From the NCBI GenBank assembly GCA_016937995.1, contig JAFGVM010000057.1:17526-81525 (forward strand): a DNA stretch of 64,000 nt, read 5' to 3'. Below are positions 44,869 through 53,893 of this stretch, piece by piece (the stretch's first letter is position 1; every line of letters begins with the position of its first letter). The translations under genes and the position numbers were made by a program. The notes under the pieces were generated by a model. That model did no database searches. It saw only the letters and a program-made list of their open reading frames with translations, and was not told the origin of the DNA. Origin of the DNA: Candidatus Delongbacteria bacterium. Its GTDB lineage: Bacteria; UBA4055.

Positions 44869-46743
44869 TTGAAATATTTTACGATACTCATACTGATATT
44901 AGCATTATCATTTTTTTATGTTCTTACGATAAAAAACAGTGATTCAGAACCTGAAATTTCGAAAATTAAATTGATCTCTGAAATTGACACAAGTTTGATC
45001 GCAGAGGTTCCATACAATGATTTTTTAAAAAATATAGACATTGATGTTAAAAATTCATATTTTACAAAGAGTAATATTTTGATCGACAGTATGGAATATT
45101 TTGCTGAAGTTTTAGTAGCAAATGAAGATTCTTTGATATTCGAAATACCAAAAGAATTTAAAAATAGTGATATATATGTTGAGTTTAATTCATTTTCAAC
45201 GGTCAACTCAGGTTCTGTTTCGATAAAGCATGATCAGAAGCTAAAAAAGGTGGTCTTAGAAGAAACTACTTTTACAAAACATAGAATTTTTCTTGGCAAG
45301 GTGAAGTCAAGCATAGTTGTGCAGCAAAGTAGATCTACTTACATTTTTAATTTTAGATTATTAAGATCAGTTAAACCCCGATGGGACAGAAAAAAGAAGA
45401 AAAGCATTGTTATATTTGATATTGCTGGTCTAAAAGACAGTCTCATAAGTGATACTACAGCTTTTCCATTACTTTCAAAAATACGATCCAGATCAAAATA
45501 TTTTCCAAAAACTTTTTTGCAATCTTTAAATAGATATGAATCAAAAGTTTCATTCTTAAAATGCCTTGATACCTATTTAAATCTTGATAATTTTCCACCA
45601 TATAAGGATGAAAAAACAATAATAATGGATAGTTTGAGATATTCATCTTTGCCTGAGATCTATGATCTGTCAGGATATAATACACATTTTTACGGTAGCA
45701 GATCTGAAAATGATAACGGGATCATCACAATGTTCAATAACTCTTCTGTTTTCTTTCACGATCCCGGAAGCAACAGTCATATGATCAAAAAATTTTATAA
45801 CGATATAAACGAAAATAAAAATGCTGAAAATTTTTACTTTTTAGATCTTAATTGCGAAACAGATGACCATAATTTATACTTGAGAAATATTGATTATTTC
45901 CTGCGGGAATATTTTTTCTACGTTAAAACCAAAGTGAATCTGAATGACTACATTTTCATATTTATATCAAGTTCCTCGGATAAAATTTATGAACCTCTTA
46001 TAACTATGTTCTATTCTGAGGGTAACATTGAGCCTGTAAGAATAACAGCAAGAATAAATTTAACTGATGTTGCCAAAACGATCCTTAATTATTCAAAATT
46101 AAGATCCCCTGATCATTTTAACGGTAATGATCTAAGTTCTACATCAGAAATTGAAAGCAGAATGAGTATTTTAGGATCAGAACTCGATACACTGATATTT
46201 TATGACGAAAAGTTCATTTACAAAAAACAAAAGTACTCAGAGAATTTTAAATTAGAAACGATAGCTGAAGAAACTTATATTGTTAGAAAAAAACAGGATA
46301 TTGAACATGATTACAAAGAAGCTGTTTTACGGGAATACGAAGGTGACTATGTAAAATATTTTATATTCAGAAACAACAGTGAAAAGGTGAAGAATTATAA
46401 TATAAAAATAAATTCGAAAAGCAGATTCGTTCCATTTAATAATATTGAGGATTATTATTCTCAGAAAAAGAAACGGGGACAGTATGATCATACTTTGTCA
46501 GTGGAAGTAAAACCTTTTACCAATGATACGATCAAGCTGTTTTACAGACAGGAAGATCAGATTTTTAAAATGAAATTCGATACAAAGTTAAGATTGTCCT
46601 ATGGGGCTTTAAGCATTTTTGCAGGGGAATTGAAAGAGTTCTATGAAGAATCTGGATTTGGTAGAGATCGTACTGTTTACAATAAACAGGAAGTTTTTCA
46701 GGATTATGATGTTAAAATATTCAATAGAAGAATAAATTTTTGA
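44869..46743 (+). CDS. Degenerate sulfatase/phosphatase-fold protein
   Basis: 624 residues from a TTG start, with an N-terminal membrane helix (ILILILALSFFYVLTI). From about residue 180 the order of sulfatase landmarks can be followed but with catalytic residues lost: KSIVIFDIAGLKDSLISDTTAFPLLSKI where DTLRADHL...TPNLDAL is expected; KTFLQSLNRYESKVSFL in place of the (C/S)xPxR box; FIFISSSSDK for TSDHG; and INLTDVAKTILNYSKLRSPDHFNGNDL for LVDIAPTLLDLAGxxxPxxxxGxSL. It looks like a membrane-anchored inactive relative. Confidence lies in the order of motifs, not in identity. Confidence 0.6.
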   Translation: MKYFTILILILALSFFYVLTIKNSDSEPEISKIKLISEIDTSLIAEVPYNDFLKNIDIDVKNSYFTKSNILIDSMEYFAEVLVANEDSLIFEIPKEFKNSDIYVEFNSFSTVNSGSVSIKHDQKLKKVVLEETTFTKHRIFLGKVKSSIVVQQSRSTYIFNFRLLRSVKPRWDRKKKKSIVIFDIAGLKDSLISDTTAFPLLSKIRSRSKYFPKTFLQSLNRYESKVSFLKCLDTYLNLDNFPPYKDEKTIIMDSLRYSSLPEIYDLSGYNTHFYGSRSENDNGIITMFNNSSVFFHDPGSNSHMIKKFYNDINENKNAENFYFLDLNCETDDHNLYLRNIDYFLREYFFYVKTKVNLNDYIFIFISSSSDKIYEPLITMFYSEGNIEPVRITARINLTDVAKTILNYSKLRSPDHFNGNDLSSTSEIESRMSILGSELDTLIFYDEKFIYKKQKYSENFKLETIAEETYIVRKKQDIEHDYKEAVLREYEGDYVKYFIFRNNSEKVKNYNIKINSKSRFVPFNNIEDYYSQKKKRGQYDHTLSVEVKPFTNDTIKLFYRQEDQIFKMKFDTKLRLSYGALSIFAGELKEFYEESGFGRDRTVYNKQEVFQDYDVKIFNRRINF

Positions 46744-46857
46744 ACAAGGCAACATTCCTTATTACTTTTTATATTGCCAATAGCCTTAGTTTTAGTTATA
46801 ATAGTAAATTATTGGATAATGTATGATAAATATAAATTTGTTTGTTCGGAGGAGAGA

Positions 46858-48414
46858 ATGAAAAAAATAATCACACTGGTATTGGTCCTTACGACTTTTG
46901 TTTTGACCGCTGCAATGGAAGAATATGACAGGAAATCAATATCTATTTTTAAAATGGATGTAACTCCTGCAGCTATCACTGCTACTCAGTCAGATGTCCA
47001 AATGATCTACGACGCGGTATTTCAAAAATTTACGAACATGGGAAGATTTGACTATAATCCCATACCAGCTGGAGTTACTAACGCTTCAGAACTTTTTGAG
47101 ATCGTAAAGGAATACACTGCAACAAAGATCGAAGAAAGAGCTGCAAAACAGTGGGATATAAAGAATGAGTATTACGGAACTAATTTTGTAACAGGAGAGA
47201 ACGTTGATAAGATAATGAACGGTGCATACATTCTCTTTCCTAGATTAAACGCATTCGCTGTTACAAAGAAAAAGAAAGGTGACGACTTTACAGCTTCGGT
47301 TTCTGTTTCAGTTGATGTCTATGCGGGAAAAAATACCGGTACAGTGGAAAATCCACAATGGACACCTGAATTGGTTAAGACTATAAATGCATCAGGTTCA
47401 AATGCTCTTGGAAGTTTATTTGATATTAACCTGAATCCAAAAAAGAAAGATAAGAGGAGCGAAGCGATAAAATCAGCTACGAATGGAATGCTTTTGTTTT
47501 TGGAAAAGGAGCTGAAGAAAATTGATGCTTTTAAAATAAAAGCTCTTGTAACTAAAGCTGAACCAAAGAAAGATAAAATAGCTTTTAATTTTGGAAAGAA
47601 CGTTGGTGTTAACGTTGACGATGCTTACACAGTTGGATATTTTATGAACAAAGGCGGTAAGCAGGAGTTCGTAGAAACAGGTTATATGAAAGTAAGAAAA
47701 GTCGACGACAAAGAATCAACTTCACAGCTTCTTATAGTTACAAATCCAAAGAATGAAAAAGAAGATGACCTTTTTAATGAGTACGATCAATGTTATGAAT
47801 ATCCTTTGGTTGGATTGAATATTTTTGTTCAGGGAGGTATGAACAGTTTTAAATTTTGGTCAGAAGATGCAGATTTTACTTCAACTCCTATAGTGGATTT
47901 AGAGGAAGAATCTATAACTGCTTTTGGTGGTTTAAATTTAGAATACGATATAGCAAAATTTGTTAAGATCCCTGAGTTGTATATTAATGCTACGTATGAT
48001 TTTTTGCCTGTTGAATTAGGTAATATAACTGAAATTGTAAATAGTGTATTGTACACTTATGAATATAGTGTAACTACTGGTATTGCTGAACTTGGATTTA
48101 CTAAGAAATTTTTTAGTAGAAGACTCGGATGGTATTTTGGAGCGGATGTAGGTTATATGATGATGAGTTTTGATCAAGGTGATGATACTACAAATGATTA
48201 TTATTCGGTAGGTGGTAAAGCAAAAGTAGGTATAAACTATATGCTTGATAAGCAATTACTTTTTGACTTAGGAGCAGGATATAGATTCTATGGTGAGTTA
48301 ACTGACGAAGATGGAAATGAAGTATTTGAAGCATGGGGTCCAGATTATGAAGGTGAAGGATGGTTAACACCTTCTGGATTTGTTGTTAGAGCAGGTTTAG
48401 GATTTACATTATAA
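46858..48414 (+). CDS. Exported protein: CsgG/FlgT-like region plus C-terminal barrel
   Basis: 518 residues from the ATG at 46858 (CGGAGGAGAGA upstream), with signal peptide MKKIITLVLVLTTFVLTA. Residues about 20-230 resemble the CsgG/FlgT middle region (VTPAAITATQSDVQMIYDAVFQKF; SEAIKSATNGMLLFLEKEL). Residues about 235-300 (DKIAFNFGKNVGVNVDDAYTVGYFM) look like the SH3-like FlgT C-terminal domain. The last 180 residues have outer-membrane strands ending VVRAGLGFTL. The combination suggests an outer-membrane-tethered assembly factor; function inferred. Confidence 0.55.
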   Translation: MKKIITLVLVLTTFVLTAAMEEYDRKSISIFKMDVTPAAITATQSDVQMIYDAVFQKFTNMGRFDYNPIPAGVTNASELFEIVKEYTATKIEERAAKQWDIKNEYYGTNFVTGENVDKIMNGAYILFPRLNAFAVTKKKKGDDFTASVSVSVDVYAGKNTGTVENPQWTPELVKTINASGSNALGSLFDINLNPKKKDKRSEAIKSATNGMLLFLEKELKKIDAFKIKALVTKAEPKKDKIAFNFGKNVGVNVDDAYTVGYFMNKGGKQEFVETGYMKVRKVDDKESTSQLLIVTNPKNEKEDDLFNEYDQCYEYPLVGLNIFVQGGMNSFKFWSEDADFTSTPIVDLEEESITAFGGLNLEYDIAKFVKIPELYINATYDFLPVELGNITEIVNSVLYTYEYSVTTGIAELGFTKKFFSRRLGWYFGADVGYMMMSFDQGDDTTNDYYSVGGKAKVGINYMLDKQLLFDLGAGYRFYGELTDEDGNEVFEAWGPDYEGEGWLTPSGFVVRAGLGFTL

Positions 48415-48440
48415 TATTTTTTAATAAAACAGGGGTTCTT

Positions 48441-49556
48441 ATGAAACTCAGAAAAATTATTATCATGCTGGTAGTTTTCAGCATTACAATGATCTACGCA
48501 CAGGCAAGTCAATATTCACATGACCACAATGTAACTGAAGTTGAAGTCAGTGGATACGGCTCATCCGTTCAGGTTGCTATTCAGGCAGCACAAAGAGAAG
48601 CTATATCAACTGCAATAGGTACATTTTTGACATCTGAGACAGAAATGCAGAATTACATGACAGTCAAAGACAAGATCCTTTCAAAAAGTGAAGGATTTGT
48701 AAAGTCCTTTGATGTGATCGACAGAGTAAAAGAAGCTGACGGTGGATGGACAGTAACAATAAAAGCAGCAGTTGCTAAAGATATGATCCTGACGGACCTT
48801 GAAGCACTGGGTGTTCTTTTATCTCAGCTGGATAATCCTTCAATAGTAGTTTTCTACGCACCGAAAGGAGAGCAGTATCATCCAAGATATACTGAACAGG
48901 CTATCAATCAGATCAATCAGTATTTTACAACATTCAGGTATGATGTGTATGATCTTGATCAATTGAACGCTATGATAGAAGATGATATCTCTATGAAAGA
49001 AGTCGGGTTGAACGAAGAAGTATCGATGGCTGAAATTTTGGCAAAGAAATTGAAATCAGATATTTATGTAACTGTAGCACTTATGCTGGAAGACCTAGGT
49101 AACGGTAAAAAGAAAGCTAAAGCTACTGCTAAGATATTCAATGCTTCAACAGCAAAATTACTGGGTGTACAGAACGGATACAGTGACGAGATCTATGGAA
49201 ATAACACTGCTCAGGATGCAAATATTGATCAGGCTGTTAAAAAACTTATGCCGCTTATTATGAACCAGGTTAAAGGTTACTGGAAACTTCAGCTGGATAA
49301 AGGTAAGCAGTACGTAATCATGTTCAGTAAACTTCCTAAAGGGAGAAAAGTTAAGAAGGCAATTACTGACGTTCTGTCTTCAGAGGCAAAAGAAATAAAG
49401 AAAGTTTCGACTACTGAATATCAGGTTTGGATCAGCGGTTCTATCGACGATTATATTGATGCAATCGGTGACGGAGTTCAAAATCAGATCTATGAAGGTA
49501 AGGATTTTGATTATGAGAATAGGGGAGACAGGATAAACATTTTCCCAGTGGAATAA
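48441..49556 (+). CDS. FlgT-N/LPP20-like periplasmic protein, first paralog
   Basis: 371 residues. Signal peptide MKLRKIIIMLVVFSITMIYA. Residues 30-120 (VEVSGYGSSVQVAIQAAQREAISTAIGTFLT...YDVIDRVKEADGGWTVTIKAAV) follow the LPP20/FlgT-N fold: helical A-rich segment, KDKILSKSEGFVKSF, then a beta strand. The rest (VVFYAPKGEQYHPRYTEQAINQINQYF; IYVTVALMLEDLGNGKKKAKATAKIFN) is shared with the gene at 55734. Role unknown; FlgT relatives support outer-membrane-spanning machines. It lies 26 bases after the preceding gene. Confidence 0.72.
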   Translation: MKLRKIIIMLVVFSITMIYAQASQYSHDHNVTEVEVSGYGSSVQVAIQAAQREAISTAIGTFLTSETEMQNYMTVKDKILSKSEGFVKSFDVIDRVKEADGGWTVTIKAAVAKDMILTDLEALGVLLSQLDNPSIVVFYAPKGEQYHPRYTEQAINQINQYFTTFRYDVYDLDQLNAMIEDDISMKEVGLNEEVSMAEILAKKLKSDIYVTVALMLEDLGNGKKKAKATAKIFNASTAKLLGVQNGYSDEIYGNNTAQDANIDQAVKKLMPLIMNQVKGYWKLQLDKGKQYVIMFSKLPKGRKVKKAITDVLSSEAKEIKKVSTTEYQVWISGSIDDYIDAIGDGVQNQIYEGKDFDYENRGDRINIFPVE

Positions 49557-49674
49557 TGTTAAAATCTTTGAATTTCTGCGTCAGATAGCTTTCCTTTTCG
49601 AAGTCACTTAGGTCTGACTAAGTTCCTTCTTAATTTAAGCCATCTTCCTTGAACTTCTTTGCTTTTAAACATTA
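49557..49674 (+). repeat. 3'-UTR repeat element, copy A
   Basis: About 115 bases immediately after the stop codon and before the terminator. Core CGAAGTCACTTAGGTCTGAC with CTTAG/CTAAG hairpin, then TTCCTTCTTAAT; outer ends AATGTTAAAA and TTTTAAACATT are inverted. Aligns without large gaps to 59850-59966. Confidence 0.72.
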
Positions 49675-49692
49675 TTGTGTTTTTTGGAATGA

Positions 49693-49718
49693 GGGTGTAA
49701 TTTATTACGCCCTTTTTT
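49693..49718 (+). terminator. Terminator of the 48.4-kb gene
   Basis: GGGTGTAA-TTTA-TTACGCCC with one G-T pair, followed by TTTTTT. Confidence 0.87.
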
Positions 49719-49732
49719 CATTAATTCATTTC

Positions 49733-49761
49733 TTGACTATTCATACCAGATTTGTTAAAAT
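49733..49761 (+). promoter_or_regulatory. Promoter of the lipoprotein-receptor-TiaS-ABC operon
   Basis: TTGACT, 17 bases, TAAAAT; transcript would start near 49768, leaving about 260 bases of leader. Confidence 0.7.
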
Positions 49762-49789
49762 TCCGATCGTAGTTAAATTGAAATAAATA

Positions 49790-49889
49790 AAAGTTCTGAA
49801 GTCCGAAATCCTAAGGTCGTTACTATGGATCAGGACCGATGGGTCGCTCTCGAAAGGGAACGGTCTCCCGTGCTTGGAAAGGAGCTGAA
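49790..49889 (+). promoter_or_regulatory. Structured leader, possible riboswitch-like element
   Basis: GACCG (49834-49838) can pair with CGGTC (49861-49865), enclosing CTCT-CGAA-AGGG (49847-49858). Alternatively GACC pairs with GGTC at 49842-49845. CTCC (49865-49868) can pair with the GGAG ribosome site at 49881-49884 and shares a base with the first stem, so the two folds compete. It is markedly more GC-rich than the surroundings. No known riboswitch consensus (cobalamin, TPP, SAM, c-di-GMP, ydaO) fits. Inference from pairing only. Confidence 0.5.
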
Positions 49890-50012
49890 ATGAAAAATAT
49901 CAATACCTACTGTTTTATATTTGCAGTTACAACCCCCAATACATATTTTAATTCGGAAATTTTTCCAAGCATGAACTTTTATTTCCCTGAGTTTAAAATT
50001 TCTAAATTATAA
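49890..50012 (+). CDS. Short upstream reading frame (40 residues)
   Basis: ATG at 49890 with AAAGGAG six bases before it; the product begins MKNINTYCFIFAVTTPNTYF and ends KISKL. It stops 17 bases before the lipoprotein ATG. The strong ribosome site and its pairing with the leader stem suggest a leader peptide rather than a structural protein. Phe, Tyr, Asn and Thr are frequent. Confidence 0.5.
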   Translation: MKNINTYCFIFAVTTPNTYFNSEIFPSMNFYFPEFKISKL

Positions 50013-50029
50013 AACAAAAGGAGAGAAAA

Positions 50030-50845
50030 ATGTTAAAGAAAATGACTGTTGCACTTTTTAGTGTGCTAATGATTATGTCCATCTTCACTGCTTGCACAGA
50101 TGAAAGTGATCCGGTAGCACCCGTAATTACGCCTGATGATACAATAATGTTAACTGTTGATGAAACTATTGATTCAACTTCTGCGTTTGAGTTCAAAGTA
50201 TCGACTGAAGATGTTACAAGAATCAAGATCTATTGGACGGAACTAGGAAGTGTTAATAATTCAGGTGAGACCGGAGATATTCAGGTATCAGTTTTAAAAA
50301 TGGATGGAGTTTCTCCGTATAAAATAATTGCAAATAGTAAAGATTTCATTAGAAAAGATAACAGTGAGATAGATGATCCTAAAGAAGTTTATGTTGATGC
50401 TGTCGAGGATACCCTGATAGTCAAAGTAGAACAAAAAACCGTACCTGGTACCTTCAAGCTCGTTGTCCAGAAAAATCCTGTTATTTTCTCTGTAAATGAT
50501 TCACTGATCGTTGATTCAGATATAAAAGATTATGAAGTATTCGTGAAAAATGCGGATAAAGCAATAATATACTGGCAGGAATTAGGTACATCTGAAGTGG
50601 GAAATGATAAAACTGCAAATGTTCAGGGGTCAGTTTACCAAATGGATTGGTTGACAGCTTACAAGCAGATCGAGAATGGTAAGGACTTTGAAGATAAAGA
50701 TAACAGCTCATGGGATAATCCTAAAGAAATCCTATTGGACAAAGGTGAGAATTTTATAAATGTAAGAATTGAAATGCTTGAGGATACAGGTGGTGTAATC
50801 GGTACATTCGGTCTGTTCGTTGTGGATACAAGTGATGAGGATTAG
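50030..50845 (+). CDS. Lipoprotein with two internal repeats
   Basis: 271 residues. Signal peptide ends MSIFTAC (lipobox). Two copies of about 110 residues: YWTELGSVNNSGETGDIQVS to DNSEIDDPKEVYVDAVEDTL, and YWQELGTSEVGNDKTANVQG to DNSSWDNPKEILLDKGENFI. A beta-rich, cell-surface or periplasmic domain. No family recognised. It overlaps the receptor gene that follows by 11 bases; receptor-lipoprotein pairing is like SusC/SusD or other TonB receptor partners, though no SusD similarity is visible. Confidence 0.72.
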   Translation: MLKKMTVALFSVLMIMSIFTACTDESDPVAPVITPDDTIMLTVDETIDSTSAFEFKVSTEDVTRIKIYWTELGSVNNSGETGDIQVSVLKMDGVSPYKIIANSKDFIRKDNSEIDDPKEVYVDAVEDTLIVKVEQKTVPGTFKLVVQKNPVIFSVNDSLIVDSDIKDYEVFVKNADKAIIYWQELGTSEVGNDKTANVQGSVYQMDWLTAYKQIENGKDFEDKDNSSWDNPKEILLDKGENFINVRIEMLEDTGGVIGTFGLFVVDTSDED

Positions 50846-52958
50846 TTTCGATCTAATATTAGTTATAACTGCGATAATTTTTGCACAATTCGAAGAAGTC
50901 GTTCTTCCCGAATTGAATGTAACTGTTGAGCAGGAAAGCATAGATATCAGGAAACTTGCGGCCAGCAGAAAGATAGTTATTAATCAGAAAGATTTTGAGA
51001 GTCTGGGGGATATTACTGCAGGTGATATTATTAAAAGGTATCCCGGTCTCTGGGTACAGGGACCGGGCGGTTCGAACAGGAACGTGATGCTTTGTGGACT
51101 CGATAAAGTATTTCAATCTATAATGATAGATGGAAACAGACCTTGCGGTGGTGAATCTGACAGAGAGTTCAAGCTGGACAGAATACCACTAGACATTATT
51201 GAGAAAATTGAAATAATAAATATCCCTACTGTAGATTATTGCTCTGATGCTGTTGCAGGTGTCGTAAATATTATAACGAAAAAAAATTCTTTAAGGAACT
51301 TTCTTACACTGGATATTGCTGCAATAACAAATTCGACAAACTACGATTATGCTAACGGAGAGTCATATCTTTCACTGCAGAAAAATAAATTTTTCTTGAG
51401 TGGAAGTTACAATAGAGAGACAAGGATTAATCTCGAAGAACTGAAAGATTCCTCAACAGGTATAACTGGTGAAGTGGAAGAAGATTGTGAAATTGATATA
51501 ATATCATTCAACTTAAATTACGATCTGTTTCTTAACAAGGATACCAAGATAGCACTCAAAGGACTATTTTCAAACTTTGATGAAATAAGAGATGTTGTTC
51601 AGGATGTTAAATTCAGAACTCAGGGTGGTTTGAACTACAGAGATATCATAACAGATCAGACAATACTGAGAAGAGTTAGTCAGTTAGGAGTTATTTTTAA
51701 CCATAGGTTTGATGATTACCACGATATCTCATCAGAAATTAGTGTAAGCAGAGCTGATGATGAGAAAGAAAAATATGTCACTGAGGATAAGATCGATAGT
51801 TTTGTTTACACGGATGAGAATGAAGATCAACTGAATCATGAATATATGTTCTCTACAGATTATAAAAATCTGAATTCTTCAATATTCTCTTATTCAAACA
51901 CGGTTAAAACAGGATTAAAATTTAACTATTTGACCAGAGATTATAACAGATTTGTTAAAACCACAGAAATAGTTGATCCTGATACTGTGTTAATAGATGA
52001 AGATGGTTCATTTGATTATTCTGAATTGCAGGCAGGATTGTATTTGAGAGATGAGATCTACATCGAGTCAATTATTTTTTCTCTTGGATTAAGATCGGAA
52101 TATGCATACTATGAATATAAAGTGATCGACTCGGTCCAAACAGGTAATAATGATTATTTCTACTTGAATCCATCTTTGCTCATCAATTATAAAGTTAAGG
52201 ACAATTATATTGTTAAAGCCGGTTTTTCTAAGCAGATAGCCAGACCCCCTTTTGCCTCGGTAGTTCCAATTGATAAGATCAAAACTAAAAAAAATATCAT
52301 TGAAAGAGGTAATCCGGACTTAAAACCAGCAAATGCTTTGGTTTATAACCTGGGTTTTGAATTCTACAGTAAAAAAGAGTTTTATTCTATTTTCGGTTAT
52401 TTCAAAGATGTAAAAGATATTATTGAGATAAAGGACGTGGGTATAGATACAGCTACTGGCTATAATATCCAGCAGTATGTCAATATTTCAAAAGCACTTG
52501 TATTCGGTGTGGACTTTGAGTTCAATACTGAGCTTGATAGAATCGGGATGAAGGGATTTTCATTCTCAGGAAATTATTCATGGTTGGGATCACAGGTAAA
52601 AGATGAGAATATAGATGTTATGCGGCGTTTGAACGAACAGCCTAAGCATATCGCAAATGCCAGCTTAAGTTATAGGATTGATCCGTGGGTGGCAACAGTA
52701 GGTGGGACCTTCAGTGATGAGAAAGTGATCTGGGGTACTATTGTTGACGGTGTAGTTATTGACAAAACAGTTACAGACAGTTATCTTCAGTTCGACGGAT
52801 CAGTAAAATATTTTATGAGTGAAAATACAATTATTTATATAAATGTAAGCAATATTTTCGGAGAAGATATTACTGTTACTCAGGGGAATGTTACCGGTGT
52901 TGAAGAAGTGGGTACAAAATTTACGCTTGGTTTTAAATATGGTATGAAAGGGTCATAG
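50835..52958 (+). CDS. TonB-dependent outer-membrane receptor
   Basis: 707 residues from the ATG at 50835 inside the lipoprotein gene; a TTG five codons earlier is possible. Short signal peptide; plug domain with IVINQKDFESLGDITAGDIIKRYPGLWVQGPGGSNRNVMLCGLDKVFQSIMIDGNRPCG and LDIIEKIEIINIPTVDYCSDAVAGVVNIITKK. The barrel closes with ...VGTKFTLGFKYGMKGS. LNVTVEQE may be the TonB box. Cargo unknown: siderophore, metallophore, cobalamin or peptide. Two TonB proteins near 2.6-5.5 kb could energise it. Confidence 0.9.
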   Translation: MRISFDLILVITAIIFAQFEEVVLPELNVTVEQESIDIRKLAASRKIVINQKDFESLGDITAGDIIKRYPGLWVQGPGGSNRNVMLCGLDKVFQSIMIDGNRPCGGESDREFKLDRIPLDIIEKIEIINIPTVDYCSDAVAGVVNIITKKNSLRNFLTLDIAAITNSTNYDYANGESYLSLQKNKFFLSGSYNRETRINLEELKDSSTGITGEVEEDCEIDIISFNLNYDLFLNKDTKIALKGLFSNFDEIRDVVQDVKFRTQGGLNYRDIITDQTILRRVSQLGVIFNHRFDDYHDISSEISVSRADDEKEKYVTEDKIDSFVYTDENEDQLNHEYMFSTDYKNLNSSIFSYSNTVKTGLKFNYLTRDYNRFVKTTEIVDPDTVLIDEDGSFDYSELQAGLYLRDEIYIESIIFSLGLRSEYAYYEYKVIDSVQTGNNDYFYLNPSLLINYKVKDNYIVKAGFSKQIARPPFASVVPIDKIKTKKNIIERGNPDLKPANALVYNLGFEFYSKKEFYSIFGYFKDVKDIIEIKDVGIDTATGYNIQQYVNISKALVFGVDFEFNTELDRIGMKGFSFSGNYSWLGSQVKDENIDVMRRLNEQPKHIANASLSYRIDPWVATVGGTFSDEKVIWGTIVDGVVIDKTVTDSYLQFDGSVKYFMSENTIIYINVSNIFGEDITVTQGNVTGVEEVGTKFTLGFKYGMKGS

Positions 52959-53696
52959 ATGAATTTTTATATTGCTATAGATGATACAGATAATATTGGT
53001 ACTGCAGGAACTGGAGAGATCCTTGAAAATTTAATAGTTGAGCTATCAGATAAGTTTGAGACTTCATTTTCCAGAGTTACAAGACATCAGCTTCTTGTTC
53101 ACAAAGATATAAAATATACTTCACATAACAGTTCAATGTGTTCATCAGCATTTGTTGATACCTCAATTATTCCTTTTATTATCGATCACTCGATAGAATT
53201 TCTAACAAAAAATTGTGCAGAAGGTTCTGATCCCGGACTATGCATTGTTGATATAGATAAAGTGAATGATAATGGAGTTGAAAAGATCAAAAAGTGGGGA
53301 TCGGACGCTAAAAGAAATGTTCTCTGTAAAAAGGATGCATATTTATTGGCTAAGGAAACCGGAATTCACTTGTCTGAGCATGGTGGGACCGGAGATGGTA
53401 TCATTGGTGCTTTAGCCGGGATAGGGCTGAGACTTTCAGGGAATGATGGTAGATTCAAAGGTAAATTTGATCTAGATGTTAAGAACGGTTTTATCAAAGT
53501 TAGAGACATCCTTCTATCTCCGTCAATTGATATTGTAACAACAGAATGTGGTTCAAAGTTATCTCCGGATGATGAAGTATTTATCACCGACAAATTAAAA
53601 ACTATACTGAAAGATCACAAGTCTGTCCTGATGATCAGGAAGAATAAAGAAGGTCACTGGGAAAATCTTTCAAGAAAAGAGCTGAAGGTATATTAA
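52959..53696 (+). CDS. TiaS-like DDTDN-motif protein
   Basis: 245 residues, starting the base after the receptor stop. FYIAIDDTDNIGTAGTGEILENL carries the DDTDN motif of the TCKD kinase-like domain of archaeal TiaS, which uses ATP to attach agmatine to tRNA-Ile2. Residues 145-160 (EHGGTGDGIIGALAGIGLRL) match the following TiaS-type ferredoxin-like part. The zinc ribbon and OB-fold of TiaS are absent. The bacterial substrate is unknown; in this operon it could be a small ligand or the imported cargo. Confidence 0.72.
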   Translation: MNFYIAIDDTDNIGTAGTGEILENLIVELSDKFETSFSRVTRHQLLVHKDIKYTSHNSSMCSSAFVDTSIIPFIIDHSIEFLTKNCAEGSDPGLCIVDIDKVNDNGVEKIKKWGSDAKRNVLCKKDAYLLAKETGIHLSEHGGTGDGIIGALAGIGLRLSGNDGRFKGKFDLDVKNGFIKVRDILLSPSIDIVTTECGSKLSPDDEVFITDKLKTILKDHKSVLMIRKNKEGHWENLSRKELKVY

Positions 53697-53893
53697 TGTG
53701 GGAAAAAGTAGACGGAAATAAAGTGTTCAGGTATTCAGTTGAAGATCATATAAAATTATCCTTAGCAGCGGAAGAGTGTCAAAATTTTTTAGTTGATGAT
53801 GAGGATGAGATAATTGATGATTCTGTTTCATGTCAGAACTGTGCTTACCGGAGATGGGGTGAGAATACTATTTATTGTATGAGGACTGAATGA
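53696..53893 (+). CDS. 65-residue cysteine protein
   Basis: 65 residues, acidic, with a C-terminal CQNCAYRRWGENTIYC motif (CxxC, then Cys eleven later) that could bind zinc or a cluster. ATG shares its first base with the stop of the TiaS-like gene, and its end overlaps the ABC gene by four bases. No family recognised. Its tight coupling suggests a partner of the TiaS-like protein. Confidence 0.6.
   Translation: MWEKVDGNKVFRYSVEDHIKLSLAAEECQNFLVDDEDEIIDDSVSCQNCAYRRWGENTIYCMRTE

Noticed and set aside
49762..49889. Known riboswitch in the operon leader (cobalamin, TPP, SAM, c-di-GMP, ydaO, ZTP)
   Set aside because: None of their conserved boxes can be read; GAAAGGGAA alone is not enough for cobalamin.
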